From: Actinobacteria bacterium UBA5976
Lineage (GTDB): Bacteria > Actinomycetota > Actinomycetes > S36-B12 > UBA5976
DNA length: 8,378 nt
Direction of reading: 5' to 3'
NCBI GenBank assembly: GCA_002430405.1
Contig: DJBM01000052.1
Coordinates: forward strand, 60,479 to 68,856
Shown here piece after piece: positions 1-5,813 of the stretch. Position numbers and translations under genes: made by a program. Every line of letters starts with the position of its first letter. The stretch's first letter is position 1. The notes below the pieces were generated by a model. It had not been told where the DNA came from. It saw nothing but the letters and a program-made list of their open reading frames with translations, and did not search any database.

Positions 1-663
1 GGCACGACTTTGGGATTATTGCTGGTGAGTTCGGGTTATCCAAACATCACTGTTCATGATTCGCAATTAGTTAGAGAAGATGACCTCACTCCTTGGGGAG
101 CTTCTCGCGTAGACATTGGAAATCGGCGCGATCACACTGCGCGAAATTTAATGGAGCGAATGATTCGGGGCGCATCAGCACACAAGAATTCCCTGCGCTT
201 TCAAGCTCAGCGCAGGATTGAAATTTTGCTGCCAGATCAACGAGCAAACTTCCCTTGGATTGAGGCAACAAGCGCCGACTCACTTGCAGCTAGGGACATT
301 ACATACTTATTCGCTGCAACAAGTTCCGATACCAGCGTCGTTAGTTCCGTAATTACTCCTGGGAAGGCGCCCTGTCTGAGATGTCTGCACCTGCACCGCT
401 GCGATCAAGACCCCGCTTGGCCTCGGATAGAGCTTCAGGTGGCTGCTCATAATGCAGTTGATACCGCGCCTATAGGACTCATTATCCGGACAGCGCTATT
501 GATCCAAGCGGCTATTAATGGCTGGGTCGATCAGGACTTAACGGTTACAGCGCAGGACCCTGTCTCCAATTTGATGCAATTGGGTTTGCTCCCCAGCCAA
601 GATGAGACGTATCCCACCTACTTTCACCCCACCTGCGGATGCCGCTTGGATCTATCTGCCTGA
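1..663 (+). CDS. ThiF/E1-like protein with zinc-binding cysteines, 5' partial (Rv3196-like)
   Basis: The frame is open to the first base, so the N-terminus is missing and 220 residues are visible; the TTG at position 10 is not a real start. The first residues (GTTLG, then a hydrophobic strand ending in VHDSQLV) fit the end of the Rossmann nucleotide loop and the following acidic strand of ThiF/MoeB/HesA proteins. A CxxC pair (C125, C128, in PCLRCLHLHRC) and a CxC pair (C212, C214, in HPTCGCR) resemble the structural zinc site of that superfamily. The stretch after the acidic strand lacks the usual NL-x-RQ signature, so adenylation activity is doubtful. Actinobacterial relatives are often named ThiF-family or TOMM leader-peptide-binding/cyclodehydratase-like; that function is inferred from family naming. 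The stop lies 9 bp before the ABC1 gene, so the two are probably cotranscribed. Family call fairly firm; role unknown. Confidence 0.72.
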   Translation, partial: GTTLGLLLVSSGYPNITVHDSQLVREDDLTPWGASRVDIGNRRDHTARNLMERMIRGASAHKNSLRFQAQRRIEILLPDQRANFPWIEATSADSLAARDITYLFAATSSDTSVVSSVITPGKAPCLRCLHLHRCDQDPAWPRIELQVAAHNAVDTAPIGLIIRTALLIQAAINGWVDQDLTVTAQDPVSNLMQLGLLPSQDETYPTYFHPTCGCRLDLSA

Positions 664-672
664 CAATTAAGG

Positions 673-1995
673 GTGAGCGATATTTCCCAAAGTGGCATGA
701 ATCGAAGCGCCCGAATGGCTGCCCTGCCATTGCGCCATGTTGGACGTCGGGCAATTGGAATTGGTAGGCGCCTTGGCGGCATGTCGGCTGAGGATGTCAC
801 CGCATTAACGCAGGCGAGAACTGCAGAGCAAATTTTTAGTGTGCTGGGTGAGCTAAAAGGTGGAGCTATGAAGCTCGGCCAAGCACTTAGCGTTTTTGAA
901 TCTGTTTTGCCAGATGAGATGGCTGGACCTTACCGAGAGTCATTGACAAAGTTGCAAGATTCCGCGCCACCAATTGCGATTGAATCAGTGCACCAAGTCT
1001 TAGTAGAAAACCTAGGCGAGAACTGGCGCGATCGATTCACTTCATTTGATGATGAACCTGCAGCGGCTGCTTCCATTGGACAAGTTCATCGAGCTATTTG
1101 GCACGATGGACGCGAAGTCGCCGTCAAAGTGCAGTACCCAGGTGCATCAGGTGCGCTGCTTGCTGACTTGCAACAGCTCTCTAGGTTTGGAAGATTGTTT
1201 GCTGGATTCTTCCCGGGCATTGATGTTCGTTCGATATTGCGGGAATTAACCGACTGTGTCTCGGAAGAACTTGACTACCTGCATGAATCTCAAATTCAAC
1301 GCAAGTTCGCCGTTGGTTTTGATGGTGATCCTGATTACTTCGTACCTCATGTATTAGCCGCTGCAGAGAATGTGATTATTACGGAGTGGGTTGAAGGTAA
1401 ATCACTAGCTCGACTAATTGAATCTGGTACCCAACAAGAGTGTGATCATTTTGGAAAAATGTACCTACGTTTCTTGCTTTCTGCGCCGAGTCGTGTTGGA
1501 TTCCTACATGCTGATCCACACCCTGGAAATTTCAAAGTCATGCCAGATGGACGTTTAGCAATTCTTGATTTTGGTGCGACAGCGCACCTGCCTGATGGCT
1601 TGCCAACCGCTATGGGAACTTTGCTAAAGATTGCACTCGTAGGTGACGCTGAAACGGTAGTTGCGGGGTTACGTGAGGAAGGTTTTATCCGACCAGGAAT
1701 TGAACTTGAAGCCCAATCGCTGCTGGATTATTTGGGTCCATTCACTGAACCCGCGCAGGTGGAAATTTTCAAGCACAGTCGCGATTGGATCCGGGAACAA
1801 TTTAAGCGCACAAGTGATCCCAGAAATGCTGACTGGTCAATTGGAACAAAAATTAACTTGCCACCAAACTACGTTTTGATTCACCGAGTTTGGATGGGCA
1901 GTATTGGAGTGCTGTGCCAACTCGAATCAGAATTTTCCGTACGAGATGAATTTGCGCAGTGGGTTCCAGGTTTTGCGGACAAGGTTTCGAACTAG
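673..1995 (+). CDS. ABC1/AarF/UbiB-family atypical protein kinase-like protein (Rv3197-like)
   Basis: A complete 440-residue protein carrying the ABC1 (ADCK/UbiB) signatures in order: KxGQ at 67-70 (KLGQ), alanine-rich loop with SIGQVH at about 129-139, the VAVK lysine K152, the ExD motif E199-L-D201, the catalytic loop HADPHPGN at 279-286 (HAD in place of HRD) and DFG at 299-301. These residues are those known to bind ATP and magnesium in the family. No strongly hydrophobic C-terminal helix pair like that of UbiB is apparent, so it is probably soluble or peripheral. The GTG start follows the ThiF-like stop by 9 bp but has no well-spaced Shine-Dalgarno; ATG codons at 697 and 715 are alternatives that leave every motif intact. 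In UbiB and ADCK proteins the family supports ubiquinone synthesis; the client of this actinobacterial branch is not evident here. The last four bases overlap uvrD2 tail to tail. Confidence 0.92.
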   Translation: MSDISQSGMNRSARMAALPLRHVGRRAIGIGRRLGGMSAEDVTALTQARTAEQIFSVLGELKGGAMKLGQALSVFESVLPDEMAGPYRESLTKLQDSAPPIAIESVHQVLVENLGENWRDRFTSFDDEPAAAASIGQVHRAIWHDGREVAVKVQYPGASGALLADLQQLSRFGRLFAGFFPGIDVRSILRELTDCVSEELDYLHESQIQRKFAVGFDGDPDYFVPHVLAAAENVIITEWVEGKSLARLIESGTQQECDHFGKMYLRFLLSAPSRVGFLHADPHPGNFKVMPDGRLAILDFGATAHLPDGLPTAMGTLLKIALVGDAETVVAGLREEGFIRPGIELEAQSLLDYLGPFTEPAQVEIFKHSRDWIREQFKRTSDPRNADWSIGTKINLPPNYVLIHRVWMGSIGVLCQLESEFSVRDEFAQWVPGFADKVSN

Positions 1996-3680
1996 AACGT
2001 TAAATCTCGTAGCAAAGTTGATTGCTCTCGATACCCTTTTCCATCAGTGTGACGAGATTTTGACCACGAAAGCCGAAGTTGTGTTTTTGCTCTCGTCATT
2101 GCAACATACAAAAGCCGACGTTCTTCATTAAATTCATTCGGAGTGTTTGCATGTGAGATTGGCAGTAATCCCTCGCTTAATCCAGCGACAAAAACTGCTT
2201 CCCATTCCAAGCCTTTAGCGGAATGAATTGAGGCCAAAGTTATGGCATTAGCACTTGGCGCAAATTCCATTTCATTTCGTAAATCAAGTGACTTAACAAA
2301 ATCTGGTAATTGGGCAGATGCGTCTTTGGCTTGTAACTCATCCGCTAATTCAACAATTGTGTTAAGTGATTCCCAAGTTTCACGAGCCGACCTGCCGCTA
2401 TCTGGTTCCTTTGGTTTCCATCCCAAAGATCCCAAAATATCGCGCACCGTTTCCACAAAGGGCCTATCACCTTTGACGTGAAGTCCAGCGCGAAGATTTA
2501 GCAATGCATTCTTAACTTCAGGGCGCTCAAAAAATCGCTCGGCGCCGCGAAGTGATACGGGGATTCCCAAGGCGCCAAGTTCGGCTTCAAAAATTTCCGA
2601 CTGACTGTTTATGCGATAAAGCACTGCAATTTCTCGCGGGGTGATACCACTGGCAATCAGCTCAGTGATCTGTTTTCCAATTTGTTTGGCCTCTTCTTCA
2701 TCACTGCTGTAGGCAGTGAGCGTGGCAGCAGGACCTTTGCCCCGGGTGGACTTGAGGCGAATCGGACTCGTTGCATCTTTTGCTAAAACTTGATTTGCAA
2801 GAGCAACAATTGGCTCAGTGCTACGGTAGGAGTGGGAGAGTTGAAAATCCTGAGTCCGGGCAAAGTGTGAAGCAAAATTAATTAAATATTTTGAAGTTGC
2901 TCCGGAAAATGAATAAATTGTTTGTGCTGGGTCCCCCACCACGCATACATCATCTCGCTCACCCAACCATTGAGAAAGTAACTCAAACTGAACAGGACTT
3001 ACATCCTGAAATTCATCAACCGTAAAATGTCGATATTGTTTGCGTACTGTGGCTGCCATCTCGGGATAATTTTCAAGCATTGCCGTGGTTAGCAATAAGA
3101 CATCTTCAAAATCCATGGCATGGGCTTCATCCATTCGTGTTAAATACGCTTCAAAAACTTTTGAAACTTTTTCAACAGTAAGCTCGCCACTTAAATCGCG
3201 CCGAACTTCAACCGCTTTCTCACGATAACTATCCGGTGAAAGTATGTTGACTTTTGCCCACTCAATTTCTGCAGACAAATCACGAATTGTGTCTTTGTCA
3301 TTTGGAACCCGGCACAAAGTCGCAGCATCTGCAACGAATCGAAATTTACTGGGCATTAAATCTGGCAAGTTGGAATTAAAAAATTGTGGGTAAAAGAAAC
3401 GCAATTGTCGAAGCGCCGCGCTGTGGAATGTTCTAACTTGAACGCCACCAACGCCAAGTTGTCCCAGTCGATTTCGCAATTCACCAGCTGCGCGAGTTGT
3501 GAAAGTTACTGCCAATGTTTGCGTTGCATCGTGCTCACCACTTGTTATGGCGTGTGCGATTCGATGCGTGATAGTTCGTGTCTTACCAGTTCCAGCGCCC
3601 GCATAAATTGCCACTGGGCCTGATACGCATTGCGCCGCAGCCCGCTGTTGGTCGTCTAAGGAATCAAGAATCTCGGGCAC
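1992..3680 (-). CDS. uvrD2: UvrD2-type superfamily 1 DNA helicase, lacking C-terminal HRDC and tetracysteine domains
   Basis: A 3'-to-5' SF1A helicase/translocase of the UvrD/PcrA/Rep type, acting in the cytoplasm in DNA repair. Motifs appear in order: Q motif (DDQQR, 9-13), Walker A AGAGTGKT (27-34), Ia (58-72), Walker B with VDEFQD (221-226), III GDPAQTIYSFSG (249-260), IV SYRST (284-288), V IHSAKGLEW (485-493) and VI LLYVAMTRAK (523-532). All motor residues look intact. The protein stops about 30 residues after motif VI, at 562 residues. Mycobacterial UvrD2, about 700 residues by recall, continues with an HRDC domain and a four-cysteine domain; both are absent here, and the space downstream is occupied by the ABC1 gene on the other strand. 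The name rests mainly on synteny with mrx1 and nudC. The start is GTG with no clear ribosome site; an in-frame stop at 3717-3719 and no intervening ATG make it the best choice. Confidence 0.85.
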   Translation of the reverse strand: MPEILDSLDDQQRAAAQCVSGPVAIYAGAGTGKTRTITHRIAHAITSGEHDATQTLAVTFTTRAAGELRNRLGQLGVGGVQVRTFHSAALRQLRFFYPQFFNSNLPDLMPSKFRFVADAATLCRVPNDKDTIRDLSAEIEWAKVNILSPDSYREKAVEVRRDLSGELTVEKVSKVFEAYLTRMDEAHAMDFEDVLLLTTAMLENYPEMAATVRKQYRHFTVDEFQDVSPVQFELLSQWLGERDDVCVVGDPAQTIYSFSGATSKYLINFASHFARTQDFQLSHSYRSTEPIVALANQVLAKDATSPIRLKSTRGKGPAATLTAYSSDEEEAKQIGKQITELIASGITPREIAVLYRINSQSEIFEAELGALGIPVSLRGAERFFERPEVKNALLNLRAGLHVKGDRPFVETVRDILGSLGWKPKEPDSGRSARETWESLNTIVELADELQAKDASAQLPDFVKSLDLRNEMEFAPSANAITLASIHSAKGLEWEAVFVAGLSEGLLPISHANTPNEFNEERRLLYVAMTRAKTQLRLSWSKSRHTDGKGYREQSTLLRDLTF

Positions 3681-3751
3681 CGAACCATTGTGCCAAGACG
3701 CTATGACAGTTAGGAACTACGCCCCAGTTACCTGTTGGCAATACGAGCCTG

Positions 3752-3994
3752 TTACAACCCAAGCAGGGACTTAACTTCACCAATGCTTGGGTTTGTTCGA
3801 GTTGAGCCATCTGGGAATACCAGGGTTGGGACTACCGCATTTCCGGAATTAACTCCCATAACGAATTGCTCAGCAGCTGGATCTTGTTCGATATCAATTT
3901 CGTTGTATTCGATACCTTCACGTCCCATTTGCGCTTTCAAGCGCTGACAGTAACCACACCATGGCGTGCTGTACATCGTTACTTTGTCACTCAT
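3752..3994 (-). CDS. mrx1: Mycoredoxin-1, glutaredoxin-fold thiol oxidoreductase
   Basis: An 80-residue single-domain glutaredoxin-fold protein. The redox centre WCGYC lies at 12-16 (C13 nucleophile, C16 resolving) right after the first strand, and the cis-proline loop VVPT follows at about 54-57. The CGYC active site, the length close to mycobacterial Mrx1 (84 residues by recall) and the C-terminal NPS..EVK pattern fit Rv3198A-type mycoredoxins, which reduce mycothiol-mixed disulfides. Coupling to mycothiol is inferred from family and taxonomy, since no mycothiol gene is in the window. The start is ATG 3994, because a GGTGGA ribosome site precedes it by 6 nt; a longer form starting at 4054 would overlap nudC and add 20 residues unlike the family. 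It sits 44 bp after nudC and 71 bp before uvrD2 on the same strand, consistent with an operon. Confidence 0.9.
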   Translation of the reverse strand: MSDKVTMYSTPWCGYCQRLKAQMGREGIEYNEIDIEQDPAAEQFVMGVNSGNAVVPTLVFPDGSTRTNPSIGEVKSLLGL

Positions 3995-4000
3995 TAAAGT

Positions 4001-4006
4001 TCCACC
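4001..4006 (-). promoter_or_regulatory. Ribosome binding site of mrx1
   Basis: On the minus strand GGTGGA (4006 down to 4001) stands 6 nt before ATG 3994 and has one mismatch to GGAGGA. It supports the 80-residue mycoredoxin start over the longer in-frame start at 4054. Confidence 0.6.
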
Positions 4007-4038
4007 ATATCTATTCGTGATTGTTAAAAATGAATTAC

Positions 4039-4950
4039 TTAACTCCGGCACCACTTCAATGGTATGTCAGCGCCATACCAAGATTGAATTAATCTAAATG
4101 CAATAGAAACTGGACTGGGCAATTTCAAAGTTTGCGCGTCACAGGCAATTTCTAATTCTGCCCGCGAAAACCATTGCACCTCGGTCATTTCATCGTCATG
4201 CATTTCAACTTCAGTGCTCGTTGCAATAGCTCGGTAAGCCAACATGAGCGATGCTGGAAATGGCCAAGGCTGTGACCCTAGGTAGCGCAACGAAGCAAGA
4301 TCAACATGGATGCCAGATTCTTCATAAACTTCTCGGATTACCGCAGCTTCACAAGATTCTCCAGCCTCTACAAACCCAGCCAGAGTTGAGAGCCAACCTT
4401 CGGGCCATTCCCTGCGGCGACCAAGCAAGATGCGACCAGCGGTGTCTTCGACTGCCACGATCATGGCTGGTTCAGTGCGGGGATATTGTTCAGTTTCATG
4501 ATTTGCACACTTACGCGACCAGCCAGCCATTGCGATTTTGGTTTGCTGTCCGCAACTTGGGCAAAAATTATGTCCTTCATGCCAAGTTGCTAAGGCAACT
4601 GCTGAGGTAGCTAATCCCACATCAGTTGCGCTTAATTGTGATCCAACATCGCGCAGACTTGCCCAATTCACATCGGCTAGTCCTACTTCGTCATGCATGA
4701 TTGCGATGTAAGTGTGGTCTTCATCCGCTCCCAAGAATAAGGCAGCATCTTTAGCGTCATTTTCTGACATCTTTAATGACCAAGGCTTTACCCAAACAAT
4801 TGAGAGTTCGGTAGTGACCGGAATCTTTCGTTCATGTAGTACCAGGACTCTGGTGGTGTCAGCGGCCCAAGCTTGCTCGAACCAAAGTGGGTTGCTACGC
4901 AATTGCGCAGATCTATCAATGGTGAACCGGGCAAGGGGCAAGTCGTGCAT
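4039..4950 (-). CDS. nudC: NAD+ diphosphatase NudC (Nudix hydrolase)
   Basis: Hydrolyses NADH or NAD+ to NMN(H) and AMP; E. coli NudC also removes NAD caps from RNA. Counting from ATG 4950 (303 residues), a variable N-terminal domain is followed by a zinc ribbon at about 130-151, the Nudix box at 192-214 (G-x5-E-x7-REV-x-EE-x-G-I, complete) and the SQPWPFP motif at 226-232, which marks NADH pyrophosphatases among Nudix enzymes. The metal ligands read C130, C133, C148 and H151, so the second pair is CxxH where E. coli has CxxC. A GTG at 4962 would add four residues, but it overlaps the GGAG ribosome site, so ATG 4950 is preferred. It leads a minus-strand run with mrx1 and uvrD2 and diverges from the phosphoesterase gene at 5001, so it needs a promoter in that 50-bp gap. 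Confidence 0.93.
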   Translation of the reverse strand: MHDLPLARFTIDRSAQLRSNPLWFEQAWAADTTRVLVLHERKIPVTTELSIVWVKPWSLKMSENDAKDAALFLGADEDHTYIAIMHDEVGLADVNWASLRDVGSQLSATDVGLATSAVALATWHEGHNFCPSCGQQTKIAMAGWSRKCANHETEQYPRTEPAMIVAVEDTAGRILLGRRREWPEGWLSTLAGFVEAGESCEAAVIREVYEESGIHVDLASLRYLGSQPWPFPASLMLAYRAIATSTEVEMHDDEMTEVQWFSRAELEIACDAQTLKLPSPVSIAFRLIQSWYGADIPLKWCRS

Positions 4951-4956
4951 TAAGTT

Positions 4957-4960
4957 CTCC
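4957..4960 (-). promoter_or_regulatory. Ribosome binding site of nudC
   Basis: GGAG on the minus strand (4960 down to 4957) lies 6 nt before ATG 4950, a textbook spacing. It overlaps the alternative GTG start at 4962 and so argues against that start. Confidence 0.65.
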
Positions 4961-4970
4961 ACAAAAAGCG

Positions 4971-4976
4971 ATCCTA
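4971..4976 (-). promoter_or_regulatory. Candidate -10 element for the nudC-mrx1-uvrD2 operon
   Basis: The minus strand reads TAGGAT here, matching the actinobacterial -10 pattern TAnnnT. Transcription would begin near 4964, giving a short leader of about 14 nt that still contains the GGAG ribosome site. No convincing -35 hexamer is visible. Support comes from position in the only gap from which this operon could be transcribed locally. Confidence 0.35.
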
Positions 4977-4991
4977 CGCTCTTACGCGTAG
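4974..4991. repeat. Inverted repeat in the divergent promoter region
   Basis: CTACGC (4974-4979) and GCGTAG (4986-4991) are perfect 6-bp inverted arms around a 6-nt spacer. The smaller palindrome TACGCGTA (4983-4990) overlaps the right arm. The repeat overlaps both candidate -10 elements of the nudC/phosphoesterase divergent pair, so it could be an operator for a dimeric regulator. Six-bp arms can also arise by chance. Confidence 0.4.
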
Positions 4992-4994
4992 TCT
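4989..4994 (+). promoter_or_regulatory. Candidate -10 element for a leaderless phosphoesterase transcript
   Basis: TAGTCT fits TAnnnT and ends 6 nt before ATG 5001, the spacing expected if transcription starts at the A of the start codon. No Shine-Dalgarno precedes that ATG, which fits leaderless translation, common in actinobacteria. No clear -35 is seen. Confidence 0.35.
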
Positions 4995-5000
4995 GCAGAT

Positions 5001-5810
5001 ATGAGAGTTATTACTTGGAATTTATTGCATGGAATCGCTTTAACGCAGGACGAAGCTATGCCCAGTCTGGCCGATGTTGCTAGCAAAATTACAGCTGACG
5101 TTATTGGGCTACAAGAAGTGGATCGGGCCCAGCCACGCAGTAACAACGAACATCAAACCCAAATAGTGGCGAAAGCTATGGGGTTGCCGCACTGGGTTTT
5201 CGCTCCTGCAATCATTGGCACGCCTGGTGAATCTTGGGAAGGTGCAAACGATTCTCATGTTCATACTCACGATAATTTGGCGCACTCCCAAACCGAGCCC
5301 CATTACGGTGTCGGTTTAGCTTCGCGTTACCCAATGACAAATGTAGAAGTTCTAAGATTCAAAGCTGCTCCACTTTCGCTGCCCCTTGTTATTCCCGGTA
5401 ACCCAAGGCCCCGAATTATTAAAGTAGCAGATGAGCCTCGCGTAGCGATCATTGCTGATCTTGAAACTCCTTACGGAATAATTACGGTTGCAACTGCGCA
5501 CTTGAGCTTTGTTCCTGGTTACAACGTGAAGCAAATTAGGGCGCTTAGTAAGCACTTAGCTGCGCGCGAGAATCCAGTTTTAATAATTGGAGATTTCAAT
5601 TTGCCTGGGCAGATATCTGCGCGCGTTACCGGTTGGGATTCACTAGCCAAACTTGCAACTTATCCAACCTTTAAGCCGCGCATTCAGTTTGATCACATGC
5701 TAGCTCGAGGATTCGGCGCAGAAAGTGTCAGACTTGCTAAAGCAAGTGCTCATACCCTTGCCTTAGAAATCAGCGACCACTGCGCACTTGTGGTTGAAAT
5801 TAGTAATTAA
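5001..5810 (+). CDS. Endonuclease/exonuclease/phosphatase (EEP) family hydrolase
   Basis: A complete 269-residue metal-dependent phosphoesterase of the EEP (DNase I/exonuclease III/sphingomyelinase-like) fold. The catalytic set is present in order: TWN with N7, LQEVD with the metal ligand E39, YGVGLASRYP at 102-111, ATAHL with H167, IGDFN with D198 and N200, FDHML with D231, and the terminal SDH with D259 and H260. There is no signal peptide or membrane segment. The family cleaves DNA, inositol phosphates, sphingomyelin and other phosphodiesters, and the substrate cannot be named from motifs. The N-terminal half carries a histidine-rich loop (SHVHTHDNLAH, about 85-95). The gene runs opposite to both neighbours: divergent from nudC across 50 bp and convergent with adnB across 3 bp. 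Its upstream region lacks a ribosome site. No domain specific to DNA repair is seen, so a repair role is only suggested by neighbours. Confidence 0.88.
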   Translation: MRVITWNLLHGIALTQDEAMPSLADVASKITADVIGLQEVDRAQPRSNNEHQTQIVAKAMGLPHWVFAPAIIGTPGESWEGANDSHVHTHDNLAHSQTEPHYGVGLASRYPMTNVEVLRFKAAPLSLPLVIPGNPRPRIIKVADEPRVAIIADLETPYGIITVATAHLSFVPGYNVKQIRALSKHLAARENPVLIIGDFNLPGQISARVTGWDSLAKLATYPTFKPRIQFDHMLARGFGAESVRLAKASAHTLALEISDHCALVVEISN

Positions 5811-5813
5811 AAA

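Noticed and set aside
1904..2131. Plus-strand open frame spanning the ABC1/uvrD2 junction, considered as a whiB7 remnant
   Set aside because: It has no four-cysteine WhiB pattern and no AT-hook, and is explained by overlap of two real genes.
3713..3732. Imperfect hairpin (GGAACT and AGTTACC arms, one bulge) between mrx1 and uvrD2
   Set aside because: The stem is only 6 bp, bulged, and is not followed by a T run on the minus strand, so it is not a convincing terminator or operator.
3752..4054. A 100-residue form of the glutaredoxin starting at 4054
   Set aside because: It would overlap the nudC 3' end by 16 bp and add 20 residues before the first strand; the ribosome site before ATG 3994 and the family length favour the 80-residue form.
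4251..4610. 119-residue plus-strand open frame inside nudC
   Set aside because: It lies antisense to the zinc ribbon and Nudix box of nudC, shows no recognisable motif and is a shadow of the opposite frame; the same holds for the other open frames inside adnB, uvrD2 and the ABC1 gene.
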